Shown here in pieces: positions 7,706 to 16,482 of a stretch of 64,000 nt of DNA. The notes below the pieces were generated by a model that was not told where the DNA came from, did not search any database, and was given only the letters and a program-made list of their open reading frames with translations. Every line of letters starts with the position of its first letter. Position 1 is the first letter of the stretch. Source of the stretch: Opitutaceae bacterium (lineage in GTDB: Bacteria > Verrucomicrobiota > Verrucomicrobiia > Opitutales > Opitutaceae); assembly GCA_027482185.1 (NCBI GenBank), contig JAIXWF010000015.1, forward strand, positions 372,001 to 436,000, in the 5' to 3' direction. The position numbers and the translations under genes are program-made.

Positions 7706-8841
7706 GAAATGCGCTCCGCCCCGTCGCCGGTCCGGGTTTCCAAAATGTCCGGCCGCGTCCCAAAGCGCGCCGCATACGCCGCGGCCACCGCCTCGGCGTC
7801 GGCCGCGCCGAACTCCGCCGTCGTCAGCGCCATCACCGCGCCGCCGAATCCGCCGCCCGTGAGCCGGGCGCCGTAAACGTGCGGCGACGCCGTCAGCGCC
7901 GCGACCAGGAAATCGAGCTCCGCCGTGCTGTTCTCGAAGAGCGTGCGCGAGCTTTCGTGCGACGCCGTCAGCAGCCGGCCCACCGCCGCGAGATCGCCCG
8001 CCCGCAGCGCCGCCACCGTCGCGCCCACGCGCGCGATCTCGTCGACCACATGCCGGGCCCGCCGCGCCTCGACCGGCGGCAGCGCGGCCGCCGTCACCTG
8101 CGCCGCCGTCGCGTCGACGAGCTGCGCGACGCCCAGCGCCGCCGCCGCCGCGAGGCATTCGCGGTGCCGGGCCGCGTAGAGGCCGTCGACCAGCGCGTGC
8201 TTCGTATGCGTGTTGAAGATACGGAACTGCACCCCGGCGGGCAGCGGCACCGTCTCGAACCGGGGCCCGCGGCAATCGATGTAAACCAGATGGTCGCGCC
8301 GCCCGAAACCCGAGACGCCTTGGTCGAGAATGCCGCAGGGCACGCCGACAAAGTGGTTCTCCGCGTGCCGCGCCGCCTGCACGAGCACGCCGCGCTCGAC
8401 CGTGGTCCCGGTCGCGGCGACGAAGGCCAGCGCCGACGCGAGCTCGATCGCGGCGCTGCTGCTCAACCCCGCCCCGGGCGGCAAATCGGACGCCGCGAGA
8501 TAGTCGAAACCGCCGGGCACCGGCAAACCGAAGACCGGCAACGCGGCCAGCACGCCGAGCGGGTAGTTCACCCAGCTCGCGTCGCCGGTTTGCCGCGCCG
8601 GCGCCGTTGTCGCCGGGAGTTTCACGACCGCGGGCCGCTGGTCGCTGGCGAAGACGCGAACGCCGTCGTCGCGCCGCGCGAGCGCCACCCAGATCCCGCG
8701 GTCGATCGCCGCGCCGAGCACGGGACCGCCGTTGTAGTCGGTGTGGTTCCCGATGAATTCGATCCGCCCCGGCGCGCGCGTCACGATTTCCGGCGGGCGG
8801 CCGAACCTGGCGGCGAACTGGGCGACGAGATGGTCTTTCAT
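7702..8841 (-). CDS. galK: galactokinase-type GHMP kinase
   Basis: ATP-dependent sugar kinase, 379 residues. The N-terminal galactokinase signature is RAPGRIEFIGNHTDYNGG, the GHMP ATP-binding motif is LPPGAGLSSSAAIELASAL, and the third motif is RLTGGGFGGAVMAL. The proposed start MKDHLVAQFAARFG drops six upstream residues without conservation. The HNTDYNGG-type sugar-binding residues favour galactose, and length and motif order fit GalK rather than mevalonate kinase. In an operon with the phosphatase gene downstream. No galT or galE is adjacent. Confidence 0.9.
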   Translation of the reverse strand: MKDHLVAQFAARFGRPPEIVTRAPGRIEFIGNHTDYNGGPVLGAAIDRGIWVALARRDDGVRVFASDQRPAVVKLPATTAPARQTGDASWVNYPLGVLAALPVFGLPVPGGFDYLAASDLPPGAGLSSSAAIELASALAFVAATGTTVERGVLVQAARHAENHFVGVPCGILDQGVSGFGRRDHLVYIDCRGPRFETVPLPAGVQFRIFNTHTKHALVDGLYAARHRECLAAAAALGVAQLVDATAAQVTAAALPPVEARRARHVVDEIARVGATVAALRAGDLAAVGRLLTASHESSRTLFENSTAELDFLVAALTASPHVYGARLTGGGFGGAVMALTTAEFGAADAEAVAAAYAARFGTRPDILETRTGDGAERIS

Positions 8842-8904
8842 GCGCGGTCCGCCCAGCACACGGATGCCGCGGGCGGCGTCGACCCGAAATCCCGCGTCGC
8901 GCCG

Positions 8905-8946
8905 GATCGATCTCTCAACTCTCAGCTTTCAACTCTCAACTCTACC
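8905..8946. repeat. heptamer array between galK and the HU gene
   Basis: GATCGATC leads into CTCAACT, CTCAGCT, TTCAACT, CTCAACT-type units. It matches the right half of the 158-bp element at 11789-11946. Confidence 0.75.
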
Positions 8947-8954
8947 ATCCCGCC

Positions 8955-9230
8955 TCACGCCGAAGCGCGCAGGTCGGCGCCCGGCTTGAACCGCACCGTC
9001 TTCACCGCGCGGATCTTCATCGGCCGTTGCGTGTGCGGATTGAAGCCTTGGCGCGCGGGAATCACCGTCGTGGCAAAGGTGCCGAAGCCGACGAGCGCCA
9101 CTTCCTTGTCGCGCCGCAGGCCGTTGCGCACCGCGGTCAGCACCGCGTCCGTCGCCCTTTCCGCCGCCGCTTTGGTGGTGCCGTTATCCAGCAGTTTCTG
9201 CACTTCCGCAACCAACGCAGCCTTGTTCAT
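8955..9230 (-). CDS. HU/IHF-family DNA-binding protein
   Basis: 91-residue nucleoid protein. MNKAALVAEVQKLL at the N-terminus, then GFGTFATTVIPARQGFNPHT with the DNA-wrapping beta-arm region R-x-G-x-NP. Length and motif are canonical for HU. The start (ATG at 9230) excludes an unconserved eight-residue extension. It likely bends or compacts DNA; no operon partner is obvious. Confidence 0.93.
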   Translation of the reverse strand: MNKAALVAEVQKLLDNGTTKAAAERATDAVLTAVRNGLRRDKEVALVGFGTFATTVIPARQGFNPHTQRPMKIRAVKTVRFKPGADLRASA

Positions 9231-9293
9231 CGGGGTAGGGGAACGGCGAAACAAGGAAACCGGGCCGCCGCGGTCAAATCCGAACTGGTTTCC

Positions 9294-9527
9294 TCACCCG
9301 GCCGCCGGCGGGTCGCGCGGCGGCGGCGCAAACCGTGCCGGTACTTCGCCCGCGCGGCCCTTGACCAGCACTTCGAGCAAGCCGCGCAACGCTTCCGCGC
9401 GCGGCACGCCGCGCTCGGCCGCAAGTTGGTTCGCGCGTTTCAGCAACTGCGCCGCCATCATCGCGGCCTGCGCCGGCGCCGCGCCGAGCCGACGGCAAAG
9501 TTCCTCGAGTTGTTCGGTCTCGGTCAT
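9294..9527 (-). CDS. small hypothetical protein coupled to ygfZ
   Basis: 77 residues, not recognised. The N-terminal 60 residues are predicted helical and rich in Ala, Leu and Glu (EELCRRLGAAPAQAAMMAAQ); the tail is Pro-rich. Its start overlaps the ygfZ stop by ATGA (9524-9527), which supports real translation and joint regulation with ygfZ. No function is proposed. Confidence 0.6.
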   Translation of the reverse strand: MTETEQLEELCRRLGAAPAQAAMMAAQLLKRANQLAAERGVPRAEALRGLLEVLVKGRAGEVPARFAPPPRDPPAAG

Positions 9528-10420
9528 GGCTGCTCCGCAATTTCTACAACCGCCGGCCCGCCCGGCTGCAACGCCAGCGCCCGAGCCGCGCCGACCGCGA
9601 GCAGCGACACCATCGCCAGCCCGATCGCGCCGCCGCCGTCGGCCACCGCCGACCGCAGCTCACCCGCGACCTTGTCCCCCGCATAGAGCGGCGCCGGGCC
9701 CGGCGGCAGCACGCCGCCGGCCGACCGCACGCGCACCAGCCGCCGCCGCACCTGCCCCATCGACTTGAGCCGCGCCATGACCTCTTGGCCGAGGTAGCAA
9801 CCCTTCGTGTAAGAGACGGCGTTGGCGTCGAGCCCCCCTTCGTTGGGCAGGTCGTTCGGCCCAAGGTCGCGCGGCACCGCCGGGATGCCCGCCGCGATCC
9901 GCCGCCGCTCCAGTTCCGCCAGACTCAGTTCGGTCCAATCCGCCAACCGGGCCGCGACCTGCGCGTCGGCGGATTCCGGATACAGCCATTCCCAATGCTC
10001 GGTGCGTTCGCGGCGCCCCGGAAACACGACCCCGCCGAACAAGTCCGGTCCGATCGCCGCCCGCGCGCCGGACCCGAACACCGTCACGCCGCGCCAACCC
10101 GCGGTCTCGTCGGTCACCGCGACGTCGTCCGCGATCACGAACCGCTCCAGCCGCTCGCGCAGCGTCGCCGCCGGCGAGGCATAACTCACGAGGAGGAAAT
10201 CGCCCGTCGCCGATTCCCGCAGCACGAAGCTGTCGGCCTCGACCTTGCCCTTCAACGTGAGCCACAGGCCGTACACGGCAGGCTGCTGCGGGAGAACGCG
10301 AAGGTCGTTGGAGTGTTGGCCCTGAAGGAATTGCGCGGCATCGGCGCCGCCCACCCGCAGCCGGGCGGCCGGTTGCCACCGGAAAAAGCCCTCGGAAGTA
10401 GAAATGTTGATAGGATCCAA
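9524..10420 (-). CDS. ygfZ: YgfZ/IbaG-type folate-binding Fe-S maturation protein
   Basis: 298 residues related to GcvT-like proteins. The YgfZ signature KGCYLGQEVMARLK is present near residue 205, with the conserved cysteine used in tetrahydrofolate-dependent support of Fe-S enzymes. The N-terminus FLQGQHSNDLRVL matches the family. The start codon appears to be TTG at 10420; no in-frame ATG or GTG lies nearby upstream. Divergent from the DAHP synthase gene. The small gene 9294-9527 is translationally coupled downstream. Confidence 0.88.
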   Translation of the reverse strand: MDPINISTSEGFFRWQPAARLRVGGADAAQFLQGQHSNDLRVLPQQPAVYGLWLTLKGKVEADSFVLRESATGDFLLVSYASPAATLRERLERFVIADDVAVTDETAGWRGVTVFGSGARAAIGPDLFGGVVFPGRRERTEHWEWLYPESADAQVAARLADWTELSLAELERRRIAAGIPAVPRDLGPNDLPNEGGLDANAVSYTKGCYLGQEVMARLKSMGQVRRRLVRVRSAGGVLPPGPAPLYAGDKVAGELRSAVADGGGAIGLAMVSLLAVGAARALALQPGGPAVVEIAEQP

Positions 10421-10605
10421 GGAATTGATTTTAAGCTACTTGAACAAAAAGTGATAGATTTTGCAAACTTCGAGTTGACGGAGCCGCCGCGTTGGTGTCT
10501 CTTCTCCTCATCAAGTTTAGCACTTCTCCCGCCTAGCGGGAGTTTTGGGGTAACTAAGAAAGCAAAGGCCGGCCGCTTAGGGGTAAGCGGCCGGCCACTT
10601 TTTTT
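10421..10605 (+). promoter_or_regulatory. candidate transcription-attenuating leader of the DAHP synthase gene
   Basis: An AT-rich stretch (10421-10475) suitable for a promoter is followed by a possible 13-codon GTG-started reading frame (10495-10536, MSLLLIKFSTSPA). Its stop lies in hairpin CTCCCGC/GCGGGAG (10526-10542), which is followed by TTTT. Then comes a 13-bp perfect stem GGCCGGCCGCTTA/TAAGCGGCCGGCC (10567-10596), loop GGGG, and seven Ts. Nothing upstream on this strand needs termination, so transcripts aimed at the downstream gene must pass both terminators. The peptide is weakly supported; the terminators are clear. Confidence 0.6.
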
Positions 10606-10736
10606 ACCGGCCGAGGAAACGCAAGGTTCCCTTTCCCGCTTCGCCGTTTCACTGCTCGCCCCGCCGATTGTCGCCTCCGTCCTACACCGACACCGGACTT
10701 GCGCGCGGCGCGCCAAGCCCGCCAAGCTGGCCCTTC

Positions 10737-11792
10737 ATGCAGAAAACGTCGGACATCAATGTCGTCGAAACCCGGGCCCTGCCCTCGCCCGCCGCCTTGC
10801 TGGCCGAGTTGCCGAAGTCCGAGGCCCAGGCGGCCTTCATCACCCGCACCCGGGAGGACATCCACCGGCTGATCTTCACCGACGACAAACGTTTCCTGCT
10901 CATCATCGGGCCCTGCTCGATCCACGATCTTGACGCCGGCCGCGACTATGCCCGCCGGCTGTCCGCCCTCGCCCGCGAGGTTTCCGACCGCGTGATGGTT
11001 GTCATGCGGGTCTATTTCGAAAAGCCCCGCACCACGGTCGGCTGGAAGGGCCTGATCATGGACCCGCACCTCGACGGTTCCCACGACATCGCCGCCGGGC
11101 TCCGCCTCGGCCGCGGGTTCCTGCGCGACGTCCTCGATCTCGGCCTTCCGACCGCCACCGAATTTCTCGATCCGATCACGCCGCAGTACGTCGCCGACCT
11201 GGTGTGCTGGGGCGCAATCGGCGCGCGCACCACGGAATCCCAGACCCACCGCCAGATGGCCTCCGGGCTCTCGATGCCGCTCGGTTTCAAGAACGGCACC
11301 GACGGTTCCCTTACCGCCGCCATCAACGCCATCAAAGCCGCCGGCCAACCCCAGACTTTCCTCGGCATCAACCTCGACGGCGCCTCGTCCGCCATCGTCA
11401 CCCGCGGCAATCCCAACTGCCACATCGTCCTCCGCGGCGGCGCCGCCGGCCCGAACTACGCCGCCGCCCACATCGCGAAAACCGAGGAACTGCTCGGCAA
11501 GGCCGGGCTGCCCAAATCGATTCTCGTCGACTGCTCCCACGACAATTCCGCCAAGAAACCGGAACTGCAGCCCGCCGTGATGCAGGACATCGCCGGCCAG
11601 ATCGCCGCCGGCAACACGTCGATCATGGGCGCCATGGTCGAGAGCAACCTCGGCGCCGGCAACCAGCCGTTCCCCGCCCCCAAGTCCGCCCTGAAGTACG
11701 GCGTTTCGATCACCGACGGCTGCATCGACTGGACTGTGACCGAGAAACTTGTCCGCGACCTCCACGCCGCCCTCGCGGTCCGCTTCGCCTGA
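10737..11792 (+). CDS. aroF: 3-deoxy-7-phosphoheptulonate synthase (class I DAHP synthase)
   Basis: Condenses phosphoenolpyruvate and erythrose 4-phosphate, the first step of the shikimate pathway. 351 residues, normal for the AroFGH type. Conserved blocks are LLIIGPCSIHD (metal/PEP site), RVYFEKPRTTVGWKGLI, ATEFLDPITPQY, GFKNGTDG, DCSHDNS and GAMVESNLGAGNQ. Which isoenzyme (F, G or H) cannot be decided from the sequence, so the symbol is nominal. It sits behind a double-terminator leader. The stop codon is the first part of the 158-bp element. Confidence 0.93.
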   Translation: MQKTSDINVVETRALPSPAALLAELPKSEAQAAFITRTREDIHRLIFTDDKRFLLIIGPCSIHDLDAGRDYARRLSALAREVSDRVMVVMRVYFEKPRTTVGWKGLIMDPHLDGSHDIAAGLRLGRGFLRDVLDLGLPTATEFLDPITPQYVADLVCWGAIGARTTESQTHRQMASGLSMPLGFKNGTDGSLTAAINAIKAAGQPQTFLGINLDGASSAIVTRGNPNCHIVLRGGAAGPNYAAAHIAKTEELLGKAGLPKSILVDCSHDNSAKKPELQPAVMQDIAGQIAAGNTSIMGAMVESNLGAGNQPFPAPKSALKYGVSITDGCIDWTVTEKLVRDLHAALAVRFA

Positions 11793-11946
11793 GCCGGAAT
11801 CACGCCGTTGAGAGAGCTTGGCTGAGAGTTGAGAGCAGAACCGTTCGGTTCGTCGGGTTGCCGGCTTCCGCGGAGTTTTCCGTGGCTCGGCCGATCGATC
11901 TCTCAACCCTCAGCTTTCAACGCTCAACCGCATGAGTTCGCCTGAG
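11789..11946 (+). mobile_element. 158-bp MITE-like element, copy 1
   Basis: Begins CTGAGCCGGAATCACG and ends with CATGAGTTCGCCTGAG, giving imperfect terminal inverted repeats. Purine-rich heptamers lie on the left, pyrimidine-rich heptamers (CTCAACC, CTCAGCT, TTCAACG) on the right. The core contains ACCGTTCGGTTCGTC and TTTTCCGTGGCTCGGCCGAT. A second copy of identical length occupies 63497-63654 in opposite orientation. No open reading frame of interest is inside. The element overlaps the TGA of the DAHP synthase gene. Confidence 0.75.
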
Positions 11947-11969
11947 CGCCGCTTCCTCCGCGCCGCCGG

Positions 11970-12335
11970 TCACATCCGGTTCAAATGCGAGTGCTTGAAG
12001 GCCGTGGGATACTTCAACCCGTAGCCGATCATCCGGTCGAAGCCGATGTGCGCCGTCCAGATCGCGAGCAACGGCACCACGCTGGACTGCCCGGCCGAAT
12101 GGCACAGCACGCCGATCCCGAGCGGCAGGAAGTAGGTGTGCGCCGCGTTGTAGCACGCTGCGCCCAATTTCAGACCGCCGACATAGCCGAGCATCGCCAG
12201 ATCGGGCACGAGGAAGAGCGCGGCGAACTTGCCCCACGATCCGTCGTGCGCGTGGTAAAACGCCAGGCTCGCGAGCAGCGTCGTCGCACCTTCAAGGTGC
12301 AGCAGGATTCTCGGCAGGGAGGCCGCGGGTCGCAT
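11970..12335 (-). CDS. DUF4260 small membrane protein
   Basis: 121 residues with three to four hydrophobic helices. The pattern LLHLEGATTLLASLAFYHAHDGSWGKFAALF, seen in pieces, and DLAMLGYVGG match DUF4260, a family of unknown function. The ATG at 12335 lies inside the 3' end of the RND pump gene (44-bp overlap in another frame), so it is the last member of the efflux operon. A link to efflux is suggested only by this position. Confidence 0.8.
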   Translation of the reverse strand: MRPAASLPRILLHLEGATTLLASLAFYHAHDGSWGKFAALFLVPDLAMLGYVGGLKLGAACYNAAHTYFLPLGIGVLCHSAGQSSVVPLLAIWTAHIGFDRMIGYGLKYPTAFKHSHLNRM

Positions 12336-15300
12336 GGTTCGGCTGGGGGTCGGGGAACAGCTCCCCTTTCTCAACCGGCTGCGGCGGCGGAAGCAACGAA
12401 TACAATATGGGCGTCACCAGCCGCGACAGCAGCAGCGAACTGATCAGTCCCCCCATGATCACGATCGCCAGCGGGGAATAGAGCCCGCTCCCTTGCAGCG
12501 CCAGCGGCAGGAGGGCCCCGAGCGCCGTCAACGTCGTGAGCACCACGGGCAAAAACCGGATCTCACCCGCCTGCTCGATCGCCTGCTTCAACTCCACGCC
12601 CTGCGCGCGCAGCTGGTTGGTAAAGTCGACGAGCAGGATCGAATTCTTGATCTCGATGCCGATCAGCGCGACGAACCCGATCGCGGCCATGAACGACAGG
12701 GAATATCCCGTCAGCCAGAGGCCGACGAGCCCGCCGATGAACCCCAGCGGGATCACCGAGGCGACGATCAACGTCCCGCGGAAACTCCCGAATTCCAAAA
12801 CGAGAATCGCGAGGATACCGAACGCCGCGATCAGGATCGCGCCGGTCAGGTCGCCGAAACTCTGCTGCCGGCTCTCCACCTCCCCGCCGAATTCCCAGCG
12901 CGTGCCGGGCGGCCAGGCCTGCGCCTTCAGGCCGGCCGCCGTCAGCTGGGTGAGCGCGTTGACGTTCGCGCCGTCGCGCACGAACGCCGTCACCGTGCTC
13001 GACCGCTCGCGGTTGAACCGCTGGATCACGGGCGGCGCGCTCTCGAACTTCAGTTCCGCCACCTGCGCAATCGGCACGAACGCGCCCGTCGTCGCGCTCT
13101 GCACCTTGATCTTCGGCCAATTCTCCAGCGTCGCGCGGTCGCCCCGCGGCAGCGCCAGCTGGATGACGCGCTCCTCGCCGCTGCCCTCGCGGAAACGCCC
13201 GACGTCGATCCCCGCGAAGGCCAGCCGCACCGCCCGGTCGATCTCGAGCTCGCTCACCCCCAGCATCGCCGCCGTCGGCCGGTTGATTTCCACCCGGAGG
13301 TCCGTCCGCCGCATGCGCACCGGATTGTTCACCGACTCGGTGCCGTCGATCCCGCGCAGCAGCGCCTCGGTCCGCGCGGACAGTTCCGCGAGCCGGTCGA
13401 GGTCGTCGGCGAAGAGCCGCACCGCGATCGGCGCCTCGATCGGCGGCCCGTTCTCGAATTCCTTGACGACAATCCGCGCGCCCGGGATCAGCGCCAGCTC
13501 CCGGCGCAGGCCCGCGTACACCGCGGGCGACCGGCGCGGGTCGTACGCGTGCAGCGCCGCGAAGATCTCCGCGACGTTGGCCTTCGCCGCCTGCGGCACT
13601 TCGTTGTAGTAAATCTGCGGGTTCTGGTTGCCCACCGTCGTGAAGGTGCGCGCCACCTCGGGCGTCGCCGCCAGGACCGCCTCGACGCGCCGCGCAATTG
13701 CATCCGTCGCCGCGACACTCGCGCCCTCCTCGGCCTCGATCTGCACGAGGAACTGCGGCACCCCCGCCTTCGGGAAAAGCGAGAAACCGATCCGCGGCAC
13801 CAATGTCAGGCTGCCCGCGAGCAGCAGGGCCGACAGGCCGAGCGTCGCCCCGCGATGCTGCATGCACCAATGCAACACCGGCCGGTAGCTGCGCTCGATC
13901 AGGCGATGCAATCCACGGAGCAGAAAATTGCCTTCCGGGTTCTCGTCGCCGCGCAGCACCAAGCTCGCGAGCAACGGCACGATCGTCAGCGCCACCAGCA
14001 ACGACGCGAGTACGGTGTAAATCACCGCCAGCGGCAGGCTGCGGATGAACTGCCCCGGCCCGCCCGGCAGCATCACGATCGGCAGAAACGCGAACAGCAG
14101 CGTTCCCGTCGTGCCGAAAACCGCCACCGCGATCTGCCGCGTGCCCGCCACCGCCGCGGCCACCGGCCCGTGCCCCTGCCGGCGGAAACGCGCGATGTTT
14201 TCCACCACCACGATCGAATCGTCCACCAGCAGGCCGAGCGCGATCACGCAGCCCACGATGCTCAGCTGGTTCAGGCTGTAACCGGCCCAGGCCAGCACCG
14301 CCACGCCCATCGCGAGCGACAGCGGGATCGACACCACCACGAGCAGCGAGGCCCGCAGCCCCAGCGGCAGCACCGTCACCAGCACCAACACGAACGCGAT
14401 CAGGAAGTCGTGCTCCAGCCGGCCGAGCCGCAGCTCGACGTTGCGCGCCTGGTCCCAGCCGATTTCCAGCCGCATGTCGCCCGGCAACGTCGCGCGGAAG
14501 CGTTCCACTTCCGCCCGCACCGCTTCGCTCAGGCCGAGCAAGTTCTGGGCTCCCCGCGGCAGGGCCGTGACAAACACCGCCCGCTCGCCGTTGTAACGGC
14601 CGAATTCCTCCCGGTCCGCCGTGGCCCATTCGATCTCCGCCACCTCCCCGAGCCGCACCACCGCGCTGCCCGCGGCGAGCAGCGGCGTCCGCCGCACTTC
14701 GTCCAGCGTCGCGTAGCTGCCGCTCGTCTTGAGGTTGAAGCGGCGCGCCCCGGCCTCGACCGCCCCGCCCGGCAGCACCGCGTTGTCGCCCTCGATCGCG
14801 GCGACGATCTGCCCGAGCGACAGCCGCTGCTGCGAGACCTTGTCCAAATCGAGCGCGATGCGCACCTGCTTCTCCGGCAACGCGTGCTTGCGCGCCTGCC
14901 GCACGCCCGGGACCGCCTCGAGCCGCTTGCGCAGCGCCTCCGCCGTTTCCTGCAGCCGCGGGTAGCTCGCCGTCTCCGAAACGAGCGCCAGCTGCATCAG
15001 GGCGACATTGATCGTCTGGATCTTCCGCACGTCGATCTCGGCCACGCCCGCCGGCAGCCGCGGCCGGCGCACATTCACCTGCCGGAGCACGTCGTCGTAT
15101 TTCTTCTCCGGATCCGTGCCGTAAAGAAAATCGATGCCGATGAAGGCGTAGCCGTCCTTCACCGTCGTCCGCAGCTTGTCGATGTCGTCGAGTTCCTTGA
15201 ACGCATCCTCGAGCGGCCGCGCGACCAGCTGTTCGATGTCCCGCGCGTTCGCGCCCGGGTACACCGCGACCACGAAGAACGAAGGCACCTTGAAGTCGGG

Positions 15301-15411
15301 ATCCTCGAGCCGCGGGATGGTGCGGTACGCCTGCCAACCGAGGGCCGCGAGGCAGAGGAAAACGACAAAGGTGAACTGCGAATGCCGGACGGCGTGTTCG
15401 GTGATCTTCAT
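12292..15411 (-). CDS. RND-family efflux permease (AcrB/CusA-like)
   Basis: 1039-residue inner-membrane proton antiporter of a tripartite pump. An N-terminal membrane helix is followed by a large periplasmic domain, then a block of helices with GLLVDDSIVVVENI (the paired aspartates of the proton relay near residue 405), a second periplasmic loop and a final helix block with ALIGIEIKNSILLVDF. Substrate class is unclear: the divergent relay and fusion-protein pairing suggest the HAE/uncharacterised branch rather than a metal pump. Stop overlaps DUF4260; the start overlaps the fusion-protein stop by four bases. Confidence 0.93.
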   Translation of the reverse strand: MKITEHAVRHSQFTFVVFLCLAALGWQAYRTIPRLEDPDFKVPSFFVVAVYPGANARDIEQLVARPLEDAFKELDDIDKLRTTVKDGYAFIGIDFLYGTDPEKKYDDVLRQVNVRRPRLPAGVAEIDVRKIQTINVALMQLALVSETASYPRLQETAEALRKRLEAVPGVRQARKHALPEKQVRIALDLDKVSQQRLSLGQIVAAIEGDNAVLPGGAVEAGARRFNLKTSGSYATLDEVRRTPLLAAGSAVVRLGEVAEIEWATADREEFGRYNGERAVFVTALPRGAQNLLGLSEAVRAEVERFRATLPGDMRLEIGWDQARNVELRLGRLEHDFLIAFVLVLVTVLPLGLRASLLVVVSIPLSLAMGVAVLAWAGYSLNQLSIVGCVIALGLLVDDSIVVVENIARFRRQGHGPVAAAVAGTRQIAVAVFGTTGTLLFAFLPIVMLPGGPGQFIRSLPLAVIYTVLASLLVALTIVPLLASLVLRGDENPEGNFLLRGLHRLIERSYRPVLHWCMQHRGATLGLSALLLAGSLTLVPRIGFSLFPKAGVPQFLVQIEAEEGASVAATDAIARRVEAVLAATPEVARTFTTVGNQNPQIYYNEVPQAAKANVAEIFAALHAYDPRRSPAVYAGLRRELALIPGARIVVKEFENGPPIEAPIAVRLFADDLDRLAELSARTEALLRGIDGTESVNNPVRMRRTDLRVEINRPTAAMLGVSELEIDRAVRLAFAGIDVGRFREGSGEERVIQLALPRGDRATLENWPKIKVQSATTGAFVPIAQVAELKFESAPPVIQRFNRERSSTVTAFVRDGANVNALTQLTAAGLKAQAWPPGTRWEFGGEVESRQQSFGDLTGAILIAAFGILAILVLEFGSFRGTLIVASVIPLGFIGGLVGLWLTGYSLSFMAAIGFVALIGIEIKNSILLVDFTNQLRAQGVELKQAIEQAGEIRFLPVVLTTLTALGALLPLALQGSGLYSPLAIVIMGGLISSLLLSRLVTPILYSLLPPPQPVEKGELFPDPQPNHATRGLPAENPAAP

Positions 15412-16478
15412 CGGACGGACGCCGCCGCGGCGGGTTCGGGGACCACGTTGACTTCGAGGCCGTCGCGCAGGAATTCGGCGCCCCGGTTCACCACCCGCAG
15501 GTTCCGCGGCAGGTCCGTGCGCAGGTAAACCGAGTCGCCGTCCAGCGCCTCGATCGCCACGGACAACCGCCGGACCTTCGTCTCCTTTTCGCCGAGCACA
15601 AAGATACTCGCGCCGCGGGCATCGCCCTCGACGATCGCCGCCGCCGGCACGACGGCCCGCGGTGCCACGGCCCGCGGGCGAACGACCACGACCGCCACCG
15701 CGCCCGACCGCGCGCCCGCCGGCGCCTCGGCCAACCGCAGCTCGACCGGCACCGTGCGCGTCGCCGGATCCGTCGCGTCGGAAATCTGCGCGACCTCGGC
15801 GGCCACGGTCGATCCGGGCGCCGCGGCCCCGGCCACCGTGGCGCGGTCGCCGACGCGCAGCCGCGCGACGTCGCCCTCGGGCAATCCGGCCCGCACGAGC
15901 CAGCCGCCGCCGTCGGCGGCAAACCGCAGCACCGGCCGACCCGGGGCCGCCAATTCGTCGGGCTCCGCCAGCCGCTGCAGAATCCGGCCGTCGGCCGGCG
16001 CAAGCACGACCGCGTAGCGGCGATTGAACTCCGCGATGCGCGCCTGGGCCGCGGCCACCTCGAGCGCGGTGCGCGCGTCCTGCAGGTTCTCCTCGGTCGC
16101 GACACGGTCGGCGGCCAGTTTCTCGACCCGCGCGAGATCACGTTTCGCCTTGGCCACGAGGCTCGCCGCCTGCGCCACCTGGGCATCGATCTCTTCCAAA
16201 CGAAGCCGCGCCAATTCCTGGCCCCGCCGCACGCGATCGCCGGCGCGCACGCCGACGGTCTCGACCACACCGCCCACCTTGAACGCGAGGTCGGCTTCGT
16301 CGACGCGGGCCAGCAAGCCCGTCGCGCGGACGGGAAGCGCTTGGTCGGAGTAAGTCGCGGGCGCGGCCGAGACGGTCACGGGCCGGGCGGTCGCGGCCGA
16401 CGGCGCGGGTTTGGCGCAGCCGGCGCCGAGAAACAGGGCCGCGCCGGTCAGCGCGGCGGCAAAGATTCGGAGGTGCAT
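15408..16478 (-). CDS. periplasmic adaptor (membrane fusion) lipoprotein of the RND pump
   Basis: 356 residues linking pump and outer-membrane channel. The N-terminus is a lipoprotein signal ending LFLGAGC. Then come a lipoyl-like barrel (VGGVVETVGVRAGDRVRRGQEL in pieces), an alpha-hairpin of about 60 residues (AQAASLVAKAKRDLARVEKLAADRVATEE region), the second lipoyl half APADGRILQRL, and beta-barrel and membrane-proximal domains. Length is typical of HlyD/AcrA-type adaptors. Start and stop overlap or closely neighbour the flanking genes, so it is strictly co-transcribed. Confidence 0.92.
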   Translation of the reverse strand: MHLRIFAAALTGAALFLGAGCAKPAPSAATARPVTVSAAPATYSDQALPVRATGLLARVDEADLAFKVGGVVETVGVRAGDRVRRGQELARLRLEEIDAQVAQAASLVAKAKRDLARVEKLAADRVATEENLQDARTALEVAAAQARIAEFNRRYAVVLAPADGRILQRLAEPDELAAPGRPVLRFAADGGGWLVRAGLPEGDVARLRVGDRATVAGAAAPGSTVAAEVAQISDATDPATRTVPVELRLAEAPAGARSGAVAVVVVRPRAVAPRAVVPAAAIVEGDARGASIFVLGEKETKVRRLSVAIEALDGDSVYLRTDLPRNLRVVNRGAEFLRDGLEVNVVPEPAAAASVR

Positions 16479-16482
16479 AGGA

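Noticed and set aside
6701-8275. 524-residue version of the inositol-phosphatase-like gene
   Set aside because: The first 190 residues are a shadow of galK in another frame; ATG at 7705 gives a normal-length enzyme.
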